From: an uncultured Haliea sp.
GTDB lineage: Bacteria; Pseudomonadota; Gammaproteobacteria; Pseudomonadales; Halieaceae
Reading direction: 5' to 3'
DNA length: 64,000 nucleotides
NCBI GenBank assembly: GCA_947258585.1
Contig: CAMYIZ010000016.1
Location: 96,721 to 160,720 of the forward strand
Below the pieces are notes generated by a model. That model did no database searches. It was not told the DNA's origin and saw only the letters and a list, made by a program, of their open reading frames with translations. Positions within the stretch are counted from its first letter, which is position 1. Every line of letters begins with the position of its first letter. This document shows, piece after piece, positions 44,676-54,746 of this stretch. The position numbers and the translations under genes are program-made.

Positions 44676-46945
44676 CACCGCAGCCATCTCCCAGGCACTA
44701 CCGACCACCGCCATGGTGCCCAGCCCTGCTGGCATCCATCTGCCTGACCGCGACCGCGGCCAGCGCCGCGGACCGCTTCGCCGGACTGCTGACGGAGACG
44801 CGGCCGCTGGACACCCGCTGGCAGACCGACTATCGCGGCACCCTGGAACTGGGGCTGGGCTACAGCAGCGCCCGGAGTTTCATGGCGGGACAATACAACG
44901 GCCTGCAGGAACAGGGTGGAACGCTGCTGGGCAACCTCGACTGGCGCCGCTTTGCCGGTGCGGAGACCTATTGGCAGGTATCGCTGTCGGACCTGGGACT
45001 GGATACCCGGGAGGGGGAGCTGCGCTGGGGCGTTCCCGGCAAGCTGCTGGTAAGCGCCGGCTTCGACCACCAGCTACAGGTGCGCAACGACAGCGGCGCA
45101 ACGCCATTTCGGGGCGACGCCGACTTGGTCCTGCCCGGGGACTGGGTGAGCGGCCTGACCACCGCGAGCTGGACCTCCCTGCCCGGGTCGCTGCAGCGCT
45201 TTGACCGGGAACTGGAGCGCAACGGCTATAATTTCGCCCTGGAAAGCCGGCTCAGCGACCAGTGGCAGCTGGGCTCCAGCCTGCGCTATGAGACCCGCAA
45301 GGGTACGGCAGACACCGGCGCCGCCATCTATATTGATGCCGCCTCAGGCGATGCCGTCTTGCTGCCCGCGCCCGTCGACCACCGCACCCTGGAGGCAGAT
45401 ACCCGCCTGAGCTATACCGGGGAGCGGCTGCACCTGCAGGGCAGCCTGGCCTGGTCCGACTTCGACAACCGGGATGATGCCCTGCGCTGGCAGAACCCCT
45501 ATGGCAGCTTTGGCCCGCGGGTACGCTACCCCGCCGGTGACGGCGCCCTGGCGCTGTCACCCGACAACAGCCAGACCAGTGCCAGGCTCAGCGGCCACTA
45601 CCTGTTCGCCCCGCGCCTGCGCCTGCAGTTCGACGCCAGTCACGCCGTCGCGGAGCAGGACCAGGCCCTGCTCCCCTACTCCACCAACCCGACGCTGGCG
45701 GTGTTCGAGACGCTGCCGCGGGACAGCCTCGATGGCGAGGTCGCAACCACCCACGCCCGCACCCGGCTGCTGTGGCAGCCGCGCCCGAAGCTCAACCTGG
45801 AGCTGGCCTACCGCCGGCGCGACCGGGACTACAGCACCCCCCGCGACGGCTACCGCTATATCCCCGGAGACGGTGGTGACCAGTCCCGTCCCGAACTGAC
45901 GGTCTATCACCGCAGCTATGACCTGCGCAGCGAGACCCTGGAACTGGAAGCGGGTTACCGCCTGCCCCTGCGCGGCAAACTGACCGCTGGCTATGCCTGG
46001 GAGGAAATCCAGCGCCGCAACGCCGCCAGCGAGGAAACCGTCGAAGACCGCTACCGCCTGGAGTACCGTGTTCAGCCCTGGCAGGCACTGAACGCAAAAC
46101 TCGGCCTCAGCTGGGCTGACCGCGCCGCGGATACCTACCAGTGGGACCAGTCCTGGTATGCCCTGCTCGACAGTGCGCTGATCAATGCGACCCCCGACAA
46201 CCAGCGTTACAGCAACCATCCGCTGTTGAGTCAGTACTACCTCGCCAACCGCGAACAGCAGCAGGTGAAGCTGGACCTGAATTATCTTCCCGCACCGCGC
46301 TGGAACGTCAACCTGAACCTGCTGTGGCGCGAGGACGACTTCGACAAGTCCATACTTGGCGTCACGGAGACCCAGCTGCAGAGCCTGCAGATTTCCGCCA
46401 GCTACCTGCCCTCTTCCACCCTGCATCTCAACCTGCACGCCGGGCTGGACCGCTATGAGGCCGACCAGGGCAGCCGCGCCTTTCGCGGCGGCCAGGAAAA
46501 GAACGCCTTCGCCGTGCAGCCCCCCTTGCCACAGGCCAGTGACCCCGCGCGCAACTGGTTCCTCGCCAGCCGCGACGACAGCCTGGTACTGGGCGCACTG
46601 CTCAAGTGGCAGCCGCGGGAACAGCTGGAACTCGAACTGGACTATCGCTTCGTGGAGACCGAGGCCGCGCAGGACTTCAGCCCGGTGGCCGCTGCGGACC
46701 TCGACCCCGCCAGCTTGCCGACTGTGGATACCCGCCTGCACCAGTTCGATGCCAGCGGGCTCTGGCACTTGCGGGAAGCCCTGTCCATCCGCATTCAATA
46801 CCGCTACTACCGCTACCAGACCGACGACTGGGCCTGGGATGGCGTGACGGCAACCGCTATCGACAAGGTGCTGACCTTCGGCCAGCGCAACCCCAATGAA
46901 ACCGTGCATTACGTGGGCCTGTCAGTGCTGTACCGCTGGCAATGA
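44672..46945 (+). CDS. MtrB/PioB-family outer-membrane beta-barrel
   Basis: Outer-membrane protein of 757 residues, near the size of MtrB (about 700). A signal peptide (about 1-35, ending ATAASAA) is followed by long alternating beta-strand sequence such as GTLELGLGYSSARSFM, YWQVSLSDLGLD, LELEAGYRLPLRGKLTAGY. It ends with an aromatic strand and C-terminal Trp-Gln (VGLSVLYRWQ), typical of barrels. The family sheathes an MtrA-type cytochrome. No cysteine is visible in the mature part, so the N-terminal CxxC pair reported for Shewanella MtrB is absent. Position between the MtrA-like and MtrC-like genes supports the call strongly. Confidence 0.88.
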   Translation: MTPQPSPRHYRPPPWCPALLASICLTATAASAADRFAGLLTETRPLDTRWQTDYRGTLELGLGYSSARSFMAGQYNGLQEQGGTLLGNLDWRRFAGAETYWQVSLSDLGLDTREGELRWGVPGKLLVSAGFDHQLQVRNDSGATPFRGDADLVLPGDWVSGLTTASWTSLPGSLQRFDRELERNGYNFALESRLSDQWQLGSSLRYETRKGTADTGAAIYIDAASGDAVLLPAPVDHRTLEADTRLSYTGERLHLQGSLAWSDFDNRDDALRWQNPYGSFGPRVRYPAGDGALALSPDNSQTSARLSGHYLFAPRLRLQFDASHAVAEQDQALLPYSTNPTLAVFETLPRDSLDGEVATTHARTRLLWQPRPKLNLELAYRRRDRDYSTPRDGYRYIPGDGGDQSRPELTVYHRSYDLRSETLELEAGYRLPLRGKLTAGYAWEEIQRRNAASEETVEDRYRLEYRVQPWQALNAKLGLSWADRAADTYQWDQSWYALLDSALINATPDNQRYSNHPLLSQYYLANREQQQVKLDLNYLPAPRWNVNLNLLWREDDFDKSILGVTETQLQSLQISASYLPSSTLHLNLHAGLDRYEADQGSRAFRGGQEKNAFAVQPPLPQASDPARNWFLASRDDSLVLGALLKWQPREQLELELDYRFVETEAAQDFSPVAAADLDPASLPTVDTRLHQFDASGLWHLREALSIRIQYRYYRYQTDDWAWDGVTATAIDKVLTFGQRNPNETVHYVGLSVLYRWQ

Positions 46946-46965
46946 AGCCCCGGGAGAAGTCCGAC

Positions 46966-49254
46966 ATGAAAAGTATGGGTGCAAGGACATTACTGGCGAG
47001 CCTGCTGGCGTTGCTGGTTGCCTGCGGCGGCGGAGGCGGCGGTGACCGCGCTCCCGGAGTGGAGCCCGGCCCTGCGCCGCCCGGGGGTAGCGTTACGCCG
47101 CCGCCCCCGGTGATCCCGGAGGCTAACCCCGCTCCTTTCGCCGAGGCGAAGGCCCTGTTTCCCTTCATTACCGATGTGACTATCCCCGAGGACGGCCGTC
47201 CCGTAGTGGATTTCCAGTTGAGCGATGAGCGCAACACCGCCATCACCGACCTCACCCTGGCCAATGTACGCTTCATCATCGCCAAGCTCACCCCCTCCGC
47301 CCAGGGCAACCTCAGCGGCGACTGGCAGTCCTATATCAACAGCGTCGAGCAGCCCGGGGTCGGGCCCGGCACACAGGCCCGCCTGCGCGCGACTACCGAA
47401 GCCAATGGGGAGCTCAGCAACAACGGTGATGGCAGCTACCGCTACCGCTTTGCCACCGCCCTCAACGCCCTGCCGGATTCGATACTATCCCAGGCTGAGG
47501 TCGAGGGCCTGGACCTCAGCTACGACCCCGGCCTCACCCATCGCGTTGCCATCCAGTTCTCCGGCGGCCTGGTGCCCGCCAACCCCGATTACGATTTCAT
47601 ACCGGCGACCGGCGCCACCGATGGCCTGTTCCGGCGCCAGATTGCCGCGACGGCGAGTTGCAACAGTTGCCACGACCAGCTGGCCCTGCACGGCGGTGGC
47701 CGCGTCGAAATGAACTACTGTGTCACCTGCCATAACCCGGGTTCCACGGATGCCAACAGCGGCAACACCGTGGATATGAAGGTGATGATCCACAAGATTC
47801 ACATGGGTGCCCAACTGCCCAGCGTGCAGGAGGGCGGCGAGTACGCCATTTACGGCTTCCGGGACTCCACACACGACTACTCGGGGCTGCACTATCCGCA
47901 GGACATCCGTCTCTGTGTGAACTGTCACGCCGGCACCGCCACCGGCGGCGAACGCAAGGAGATCTTCCTCACCAGCCAGGGTGACAACTGGGCAGAGTAT
48001 TCATCCATCGCCGCCTGCGGCAGCTGCCACGACACCTTCGACTTCAGCCGTCACGCGGGAGGCCAGGAGGACGACTCCCGCTGCGCCAGTTGCCACGCTC
48101 CCGGCGGCCGCGCCGGCAGCATCGCCGACAGCCACCGTATCCTGTTCAACGAGGCCAGGGAGGCATTCAATGCCGAGGTACTGGCCGTGGAGAACAGCGC
48201 GCCGGGGCAGAGGGCCCGGGTCAGCTTCCGCCTGCGCAACCCCCTGACCGGTGAGGACTACGATCTCGCCAACGATCCCCTCTGGCAGCGACCCGGCAGC
48301 TCGCTCAACATTCGCCTGGCCTGGGATACGCGCGATTACCACAACACCGGGAACAACAGCTCGACCGCCAGTTCCATAGTTACCAGCGCATTGTCCGCCA
48401 GTGCGCCCAATGGCGACGGCAGCTACAGCGTGACCATGGACTTGCCGGTACCCGATACTAATGTTGCGCCGGGCATCGCCGCGACCGGCAGCGGGGTGGC
48501 GGTTGTGGAGGGGCGTGCCGCCGTGGACCTGGAGGGCGAAGGTACTTTCACCAACGTGCCGGTCGGCGATGCCCACGCCTTCTTCGCCATAGACGAAGCC
48601 GACGGCATGGCCGTAGCGCGTCGCCAGTCCGTAGACCTTGACAAATGCCTGGCCTGCCACGGCTCCCTGGTCCTCCACGGCAGCAATCGCGCCGACAATA
48701 TCGACAGTTGTGTGAGCTGTCACAACCCGCGCAATACAGACCGGGATGTGCGTGCGATCGCCGTGTCGCCCCCCACTGACGGCAAGCAGGAGGAATCCAT
48801 CGACTTCAAGTCCATGATCCATGCCATCCACGCCCCCTCAATCCGCGACAATCCGCTGCAGGTAGTCGGGTTTCGCGGCTTCACCACCTATGTCTACGAC
48901 GAGGATACGGTGCACTACCCCGGGCGCCTGGACAACTGCCTGGCCTGCCACACCAGCGACGGCTACCAGCTCCCGCTGGCCGAGGGTGTGCTGGCGACTT
49001 CCGTCAATACCGGTGACAACCGCGAAGACCCCCGGGACGACACCGTGGCCACCCCCATGGCTACTGCCTGCGCCGGCTGCCACGACAACGCCGTTGCCCG
49101 GGCCCACATGAACAGTAATGGCGCCAACTTTGCCACCAGCCAGCAGGCGATCGACAGCGGCGAGGTGGTGGAGCAGTGCGCTGTTTGCCACGGCCCGGGC
49201 CGCTCCCAGGATGTTTCCAGCGTGCACGGACTAAGGACACTGCCGGGTTTCTGA
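46966..49254 (+). CDS. OmcA/MtrC-family decaheme surface lipoprotein
   Basis: Lipoprotein of 762 residues; the start at 46966 follows GGGAGAAG and gives a compact signal peptide with lipobox LVAC (Cys20) and a glycine run. Ten CxxCH sites fall in two groups of five, CNSCH, CVTCH, CVNCH, CGSCH, CASCH and then CLACH, CVSCH, CLACH, CAGCH, CAVCH. They are separated by a beta-rich stretch, as in the two pentaheme domains of MtrC/OmcA. Both halves show the family phrase ([16 protein letters not shown]). It would be the outer-face terminal that exchanges electrons with minerals, soluble shuttles or other cells. Last gene of the cluster. Confidence 0.92.
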   Translation: MKSMGARTLLASLLALLVACGGGGGGDRAPGVEPGPAPPGGSVTPPPPVIPEANPAPFAEAKALFPFITDVTIPEDGRPVVDFQLSDERNTAITDLTLANVRFIIAKLTPSAQGNLSGDWQSYINSVEQPGVGPGTQARLRATTEANGELSNNGDGSYRYRFATALNALPDSILSQAEVEGLDLSYDPGLTHRVAIQFSGGLVPANPDYDFIPATGATDGLFRRQIAATASCNSCHDQLALHGGGRVEMNYCVTCHNPGSTDANSGNTVDMKVMIHKIHMGAQLPSVQEGGEYAIYGFRDSTHDYSGLHYPQDIRLCVNCHAGTATGGERKEIFLTSQGDNWAEYSSIAACGSCHDTFDFSRHAGGQEDDSRCASCHAPGGRAGSIADSHRILFNEAREAFNAEVLAVENSAPGQRARVSFRLRNPLTGEDYDLANDPLWQRPGSSLNIRLAWDTRDYHNTGNNSSTASSIVTSALSASAPNGDGSYSVTMDLPVPDTNVAPGIAATGSGVAVVEGRAAVDLEGEGTFTNVPVGDAHAFFAIDEADGMAVARRQSVDLDKCLACHGSLVLHGSNRADNIDSCVSCHNPRNTDRDVRAIAVSPPTDGKQEESIDFKSMIHAIHAPSIRDNPLQVVGFRGFTTYVYDEDTVHYPGRLDNCLACHTSDGYQLPLAEGVLATSVNTGDNREDPRDDTVATPMATACAGCHDNAVARAHMNSNGANFATSQQAIDSGEVVEQCAVCHGPGRSQDVSSVHGLRTLPGF

Positions 49255-49257
49255 GCT

Positions 49258-49282
49258 CCATGTTTGTAAAAATAGAACATGG
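49258..49282. repeat. Inverted repeat after the cytochrome cluster
   Basis: Arms CCATGTT and AACATGG around an AT-rich 11-base centre, starting four bases after the OmcA/MtrC-like stop codon. No T-run follows, so it is not a classical terminator. It may be an RNA-end hairpin or an operator upstream of the peroxiredoxin gene. Confidence 0.4.
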
Positions 49283-49393
49283 GGTTCGAAATATTCCAAT
49301 ATACCGATCGGGATAGTGGCGTTAGAATTGCCATCAATAGCGGTGCGAAGCAATCGCCCCAGCGCCACAAGCCACCAACCATCAGGAGCAACC

Positions 49394-49966
49394 ATGATTT
49401 CTGCAGGCACAGTTCCCCACACAGTATTCAAGACCCGCGTACGCGACGAGTCAGTCGGCGGCGACAACCCCTTCCGCTGGCAGGACACCACGACCGACGA
49501 TATCTTCGCCGGCAAGAAGGTCGTTGTATTCTCCCTGCCGGGCGCGTTCACGCCAACCTGTTCCTCGAATCACCTGCCCCGCTACGAAGCGCTGTACGAG
49601 GAATTCAAGGCTGCGGGCGTGGATGCCATTTACTGCCTGTCCGTGAACGATGCCTTCGTCATGTTCCAGTGGGGCAAGCAGGTCGGTGCCAAGAACGTCA
49701 AGATGCTGCCCGACGGCAACGGCGAATTCACCCGTAAAATGGGTATGCTGGTCGACAAGTCCAACCTGGGCTTTGGCATGCGCTCCTGGCGCTATTCCAT
49801 GCTGGTCAACGACGGCAAGATCGAAAAGCTGTTCTCCGAGCCCGACTTCGGCGATGTCTGCCCCACCGACCCCTTCGAGGTTTCTGACGCCGACACCATG
49901 CTGGCCTACCTCAAGGGCACCGAATCCAAAGGTGTGGCCGAGCCCAGCAAGGCCTTCGTCGGCTGA
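49394..49966 (+). CDS. Peroxiredoxin, Prx5 type
   Basis: Thiol peroxidase of 190 residues that reduces hydrogen peroxide and organic peroxides. The peroxidatic Cys lies in [20 protein letters not shown], the Prx5 signature, and [13 protein letters not shown] and [12 protein letters not shown] follow the family. A second Cys in FGDVCPTDP near the C-terminal part could be resolving, or the enzyme may use glutathione/glutaredoxin. AGGAGC precedes the ATG at 49394. Transcribed alone after the multiheme cluster, and ended by a strong bidirectional terminator. Confidence 0.92.
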   Translation: MISAGTVPHTVFKTRVRDESVGGDNPFRWQDTTTDDIFAGKKVVVFSLPGAFTPTCSSNHLPRYEALYEEFKAAGVDAIYCLSVNDAFVMFQWGKQVGAKNVKMLPDGNGEFTRKMGMLVDKSNLGFGMRSWRYSMLVNDGKIEKLFSEPDFGDVCPTDPFEVSDADTMLAYLKGTESKGVAEPSKAFVG

Positions 49967-49988
49967 TCACCGCATCACTACTCCCCTC

Positions 49989-50042
49989 GGCGCCCCTGTG
50001 GCGCCGTTTTTTTTACCAAAAAAAAGGCGCCACAGGGGCGCC
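49989..50042. terminator. Two mirror-image Rho-independent terminators
   Basis: The same 17-base sequence GGCGCCCCTGTGGCGCC occurs on each strand at the two ends of this interval, followed on its own strand by eight T. Each copy folds alone (GGCGCC stem, 5-base loop), and the two copies can also pair with each other. It ends both the peroxiredoxin transcript (+) and the TonB-dependent receptor transcript (-). Confidence 0.92.
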
Positions 50043-50060
50043 TTGACCATGTCTGGCCCG

Positions 50061-52577
50061 TCAATACTCGTACGAAATATCCAGCCCGTAGGTCCGCGGC
50101 GGACCGTACTGCTCGGTGATGATCCCCAGGCTGCCGAAGTTGATGCCAAAGGTTGGATAATCATCGTTGGTCAGGTTTTTCGCCCACAGTGCGAAGGACA
50201 GTGAACCGTCACCCGCCGTCACGTTCTCCAGACTGAAGCGGGCGTTTACCAGGGTGCGCTCATCCATGACCAGGTGGTCGTAGATATAGGGTTCACCCGC
50301 ATAATTGCCGGTCCACAGCGCTGTTTCGTTCCATGCGTTCTGCCAGCTGGTCTGCAGGTAGCCACGGATATCACCAAAGGAAGTGCGCGCAAACACATAG
50401 TCCGCGGACGCAGATAGCTGGTTGCCGGGCGCGGACCCACGCTTGGCAGCATCCGTGGTGTTCAGGCAGGTCTGGGGAACATTGGTACCGCACAGCTCCG
50501 GAAACTCCTCGTAGTCACCGTGGACGTAGGCGTAGCTCAGACTGAGGATCAGGTCCTCCGCCGGTGCCGCGAGGAGCTCCAGCTCACCGCCCCAGCGATC
50601 GGCCTTGCCGGCGTTGGCGATCAGGCTGGTCGCGGTTCCTCCCCTGGTTTCAATCTGCGAAACCTGAAGGTCGTCGTAGACATAGGTATACAGCGAACCA
50701 TTGATGCGCAGGCGGTTGTCCCACCAGTCGCTCTTCATGCCAATTTCCCACTGCTCGATGGTTTCCTCCTCGAAGGGGTTGGCAAACACCTCACCGTTGA
50801 AGCCACCACTGCGGTAGCCAGTGGCGAAGCGAACAAAGGTGTTGATGTCATCAGTCAACTGGTAGGCAGCGGTGATGTTGCCGCTGACGTTGTAGAAGTT
50901 TTCCTGCAATTCAGCCTGTGCAGGAATGCCTGAGGGCGGCGCGCCGAACGGACGATTCAGGTAATCGTAGACGATTTCCTTGTCTTCCTCGGTATAGCGC
51001 AGGCCGGCGGTCAGCGACAGGCGGTCATCCAGCACCGGCGGACGCCAGGTCGCCTGGCCGAAAACCGCCAGCGACTCGGTCGTGTAGTCATAGTTCTGCC
51101 GGCTGGTACCGCCCAACGGGGCCAGGAAAATTGCACGGCGGTCATACACCGCGTCGTCATCGAAGTAGTACAGGCCGAGGACGTAATCGACGCGATCGGT
51201 CGCGCCGATAATGTTGAACTCCTGGGAGAACTGCTCGTACTCGGAGTCGGTATCCTGCCGGCTGTGGAAACCACCCACGGAGTCCACGCCGCTCCAGAAG
51301 AAATCAGCGGTGGGGTTGGGCATGCCGCCAGCGGCAAAGTAGGCACCGCCCAGTTGCAGCAGGATCAGGTCATTCATGGCGCCGACGCCACTGGCATCGA
51401 GGCTGCTGTCGATGTCCTCGAGGTCGCCGAAAACAAAGGTCTCCATCTCACGGTAGGCGGTGATGGACTTGAAGGTAATATCGCCCAGCGCGCCAAAATT
51501 GCCGGCGTCCCAGGTCAGGGTAAGCGCGTGACCACTGACTTCGTTGTCGGAGATGGGCGTATTGTCGGCCGCGCCGCTGCTGCGTCGCCCCTGGCCGGCA
51601 GCCTCGCGCTCACGATATACCGCCAGGGTCTGATCCATGGAGGGGATCAGGCGGTTGGCGATACGGGGGTCCGCTGCGGGATTTTGCAGCAGCAGGGGCA
51701 GAAAACTGCGCAGCTGTGACAGGGTCTCAATGCGGGTGCTGCCATCGAGGGTAACCGGGGTGAACCCCACCACCTGTTGCAGGGCGCCGTTTTCGTCCAG
51801 CCGGCTTTCATCGTAGGAGTAGTCCAGGGTCAGGGCCTCGGTGAGCTCCCACTTCAGGGCCAATCGCCAGGCCTGGCGGTCAATGCTGTCGAAGCCTTCT
51901 CCGCCACTGGTGTTGTCATACAGGGGGTCGCGTTCGCGGGTCTGGTAACCCAAGCTGGCCGACAAGCGACCGAGGCCCTCGCCGATTTCGCCAATCGCCG
52001 GCATGTCGGCATTCAGGCGCAGGGCGCGCTCGTCGTACTTGCCGATCGTACCCTTGACCCGGAAGCCGAGCTCACCGGAAGGCTGGCGGGAGATGAAGTT
52101 GACGGCGCCAGCCGTGGAGTTTCGGCCGTAGAGCGTGCCCTGGGGGCCGCGCAACACTTCGATCCGCTCCAGTTCGGCCACTTCCATGCCCGAACCATTC
52201 ATCTTACCAATGTAGACGCCGTCCATGTAGATCCCCACGGCGGGGTCGGTAGAGAGATTGGCACCGCTGCCGCCGCCAAAGCCGCGAATCGCGAGGCTGG
52301 TAGCACCGCGGGACCCGGGTGCATCGAAGCCAAAAACACCGGGAACTTCTCCGATCAGGCTACTGGTGCTGTTGATGCCGCGCTGCTCCAGCACTGTCTC
52401 GGACAGCGCGGAAATGGAAATGGGTGTTTCCTGCGTTGTCTCGGCGCGCTTCTGGGCGGTAACAATCACCTCTTCCAGGGCACCGACCTGGGCCTGGGCC
52501 GCCATACCCACGCTGAAAACCAGGGACGACAGGGCCAGTGCCAGGGGGCGCGGACTAAACCGGGGGAACTTGTTCAT
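50061..52577 (-). CDS. TonB-dependent outer-membrane receptor
   Basis: Energy-coupled outer-membrane transporter of 838 residues. Start 52577 has GAGGACC upstream. A signal peptide (ending GMAAQAQ) is followed by a TonB-box-like LEEVIVTAQKR, the plug domain (SLIGEVPGVFGFDAPGSRG, DGVYIGKMNGSGMEVAELERIEVLRGPQGTLYGRN split over residues of about 75-165) and a 22-stranded barrel ending in the aromatic YGLDISYEY. The plug pattern is that of the large group in marine proteobacteria that takes up varied organic compounds. Specificity is unknown; the neighbouring acyl-CoA and sulfatase genes make a lipid-like or sulfated compound conceivable. Confidence 0.92.
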   Translation of the reverse strand: MNKFPRFSPRPLALALSSLVFSVGMAAQAQVGALEEVIVTAQKRAETTQETPISISALSETVLEQRGINSTSSLIGEVPGVFGFDAPGSRGATSLAIRGFGGGSGANLSTDPAVGIYMDGVYIGKMNGSGMEVAELERIEVLRGPQGTLYGRNSTAGAVNFISRQPSGELGFRVKGTIGKYDERALRLNADMPAIGEIGEGLGRLSASLGYQTRERDPLYDNTSGGEGFDSIDRQAWRLALKWELTEALTLDYSYDESRLDENGALQQVVGFTPVTLDGSTRIETLSQLRSFLPLLLQNPAADPRIANRLIPSMDQTLAVYREREAAGQGRRSSGAADNTPISDNEVSGHALTLTWDAGNFGALGDITFKSITAYREMETFVFGDLEDIDSSLDASGVGAMNDLILLQLGGAYFAAGGMPNPTADFFWSGVDSVGGFHSRQDTDSEYEQFSQEFNIIGATDRVDYVLGLYYFDDDAVYDRRAIFLAPLGGTSRQNYDYTTESLAVFGQATWRPPVLDDRLSLTAGLRYTEEDKEIVYDYLNRPFGAPPSGIPAQAELQENFYNVSGNITAAYQLTDDINTFVRFATGYRSGGFNGEVFANPFEEETIEQWEIGMKSDWWDNRLRINGSLYTYVYDDLQVSQIETRGGTATSLIANAGKADRWGGELELLAAPAEDLILSLSYAYVHGDYEEFPELCGTNVPQTCLNTTDAAKRGSAPGNQLSASADYVFARTSFGDIRGYLQTSWQNAWNETALWTGNYAGEPYIYDHLVMDERTLVNARFSLENVTAGDGSLSFALWAKNLTNDDYPTFGINFGSLGIITEQYGPPRTYGLDISYEY

Positions 52578-52818
52578 GGGGGTCCTCATATACGGTTGCT
52601 ACATTTATAACCGCGCCGCCCAATGGCAGTGCAGGTTTGTTATCGACTAAGCCGTGGTGAAGCGCAGAAAAAACTTGGCCTACGGTCATGTTTTGTACAG
52701 CGGGCCAACTTTACACGGCAGCTCCCCACGCGACCAGCGCAGGCGGCCAAAAATAGGCCGCAGTGGTGCAAATAGGGATACTGCTCCCGGATTGCCCGCA
52801 GACGGGGCGGCAGGAGCC

Positions 52819-53451
52819 TTAGCGGGAAGGTTGCGCGGAGAAAGAAAAGCCCGAGCCGAGGAAAGAAGCCGCCACCGCAAGTTCCACATCCACGCTGAAC
52901 TTGGGATCCGCAAGCCAGCTCAGCAGGCCATAGACGTAGATACCGGTAATATAGTGGGTTATGCGTTCCACGCTGATATCGGTGCGCACTTCACCCCTGG
53001 CGACCCCATCGCGCAGCATGCGGCAAAAGCTGTCGTGCAGTGATGGCCAACGGTGCTGACTGGTACTGTAGATGGGATCTTCATAGGCCCGCAGGGCCAG
53101 AATCAGCAGGGCCCGGGTGAGCATGGGGGTCTTGCGAGTCATCTCCGCGCCGTAGGCAAAGAAGCGTGCCAACTGCTCCTGCGCGGTACCGCCTTCAGTC
53201 CGGAACCGCTCGATGGCTGCAGCGAAACGCTCATCCACACCGGGCACCAGTGCCTGCAGTATGGCCATCTTGCTGGGAAAGTAGTTGAACAGGGTGGGCT
53301 TGGAGATATCCGCCGACTCCGCGAGGGCCTCGACGGTCACCGCATCATAACCATGGCGGGTGAACTGGCGCAGGGCACCCTGCAATATCCTCTCGCGGGT
53401 CTCGCGTTTTTTGCGCTCCCGTCGTCCTTCCGGTTGTGACCCTGCCCCCAT
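52819..53451 (-). CDS. TetR family transcriptional regulator
   Basis: Repressor-type protein of 210 residues. The N-terminal helix-turn-helix is at about 14-60 (RERILQGALRQFTRHGYDAVTVEALAE, then ISKPTLFNYFPSKMAIL). The helical C-terminal domain has no identifiable ligand signature. The ATG at 53451 is preferred over an in-frame TTG four codons earlier. It lies 88 bp downstream of the acyl-CoA dehydrogenase gene on the same strand, so it may be co-transcribed with it, and may also regulate the divergent or nearby receptor gene. About 240 bp between it and the receptor gene hold no recognisable gene. Confidence 0.9.
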   Translation of the reverse strand: MGAGSQPEGRRERKKRETRERILQGALRQFTRHGYDAVTVEALAESADISKPTLFNYFPSKMAILQALVPGVDERFAAAIERFRTEGGTAQEQLARFFAYGAEMTRKTPMLTRALLILALRAYEDPIYSTSQHRWPSLHDSFCRMLRDGVARGEVRTDISVERITHYITGIYVYGLLSWLADPKFSVDVELAVAASFLGSGFSFSAQPSR

Positions 53452-53539
53452 GGTTTTAACCAACGTCTATTATTTTACTCGCGACGCCAATCTAACGCGA
53501 AAATGCGCCCATTTCCACTGTCTCGACGAGATTTAATGA

Positions 53540-54712
53540 TCAGCGCCGATAGGCGCGCATATTCAGGCCAAAGGCCGCCACCAGGTCCCGCATCAACTCT
53601 ACCACCCCGCCGCCGAAGGTATTGATCTGGCATTTGCGGTATTCCCCCTCCAGTTCACCACGCAAGACCGCGCCCGGACTGCTGCGGTGCAGGGTACTGG
53701 CGGGGCCCATGGCGTCCATCAGCAGCCGGTAGACCGCGATCAGCCCCTCGGTGCTGAATGCTTTCATGGCCGAGGCGTAGGCGACCTCGGGCTCGCCCTG
53801 CTCCATGCTCCATGCCATACGCCAGGTCATCAGCCGCATCGCCTCCAGGCGAGCATAGGATTCAGCCAGCAGGCGCTGTACGGTGGGGTCGTCGATGGGG
53901 CGCTGGCCCGCGACCGGTTCCCGTGCCCAGGCCAGTACATCCTCGTACAGACCGTAGGCATAGATGCCAATCGCCGCCAGCCCCACTCGCTCGTGGTTGA
54001 GCTGGGAGGTGATCAGCTTCCAGCCACCGTTCACCTCGCCACAGATCATGCTGTCGGGGCAGCGAACATCGCTGTAGTAGCTCATATTGGTGCGCACCCC
54101 ACCCACGGTGTGGATGGGCGCGAAGGTGAAACCGGGCTGGTGGGCATCGACCATGAAGATACTGATGCCCGCGTGAGGCCGGGCCGCCCCGGGATCGCTG
54201 CGCGCAGCCAGCCAGATATAATCGGCCGCCTCGGCGCTGGACGTGTAGACCTTGGTGCCGTTGATCACCCAGTCGTCGCCCTCCCGCACCGCGGTGGTCT
54301 TCAGCGCGGCCAGGTCAGAGCCCGCTTCCGGCTCCGTGTAGCCGATGGCGAAATGCAGCTCTCCCGCGGCTATTTTCGGCAGGAAAAACGCCTTGTGGGC
54401 CTGGGAGCCGTGGGCCATGATCGCCGGCGCAACAGTGGAAATGGTCACGAACGGCAGCGGCGCGTTGGCCAGCTGGGCCTCTTCGAAAAAAATCATCTGG
54501 TCCATGGGGCCGCGGCCATGGCCACCGTACTCCCGGGGCCAGCCCAGAGCCAGCCAGCCGTCCTTGCCAATCTGGCGAATGACCGACTTGTAGGCATCGC
54601 CACCTTCATTGCCGCGCGTGGCCTCTTTCAGTTCGGGCGTCATCAGGGACTGGAAATAGTCGCGCAGCTCGGCGCGCAGGGCCTTTTGTTCCGCTGTGTG
54701 TTCGATGTACAC
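53540..54712 (-). CDS. Acyl-CoA dehydrogenase, long subunit of a probable heteromeric pair
   Basis: Flavoprotein of 390 residues from a GTG at 54712 with GGAGGT eight bases upstream. Family segments are GWLALGWPREYGGHG, IGYTEPEAGSDLAALKTTA (FAD-contacting TEPEAGSD), DDWVINGTKVYTSSAEAADY and NHERVGLAAIG. The usual C-terminal R-x-x-FG arginine motif that binds FAD across the dimer interface is replaced by AGQRPIDDPTVQRLLAE. Such changes are known in the alpha2beta2 dehydrogenases of steroid side-chain and ring breakdown, where two unlike subunits make one site. The divergent gene at 55551 encodes a likely partner. Confidence 0.88.
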   Translation of the reverse strand: MYIEHTAEQKALRAELRDYFQSLMTPELKEATRGNEGGDAYKSVIRQIGKDGWLALGWPREYGGHGRGPMDQMIFFEEAQLANAPLPFVTISTVAPAIMAHGSQAHKAFFLPKIAAGELHFAIGYTEPEAGSDLAALKTTAVREGDDWVINGTKVYTSSAEAADYIWLAARSDPGAARPHAGISIFMVDAHQPGFTFAPIHTVGGVRTNMSYYSDVRCPDSMICGEVNGGWKLITSQLNHERVGLAAIGIYAYGLYEDVLAWAREPVAGQRPIDDPTVQRLLAESYARLEAMRLMTWRMAWSMEQGEPEVAYASAMKAFSTEGLIAVYRLLMDAMGPASTLHRSSPGAVLRGELEGEYRKCQINTFGGGVVELMRDLVAAFGLNMRAYRR

Positions 54713-54746
54713 CTGGGCTGACCTCCTGGGGACGCTGACGAGACCC

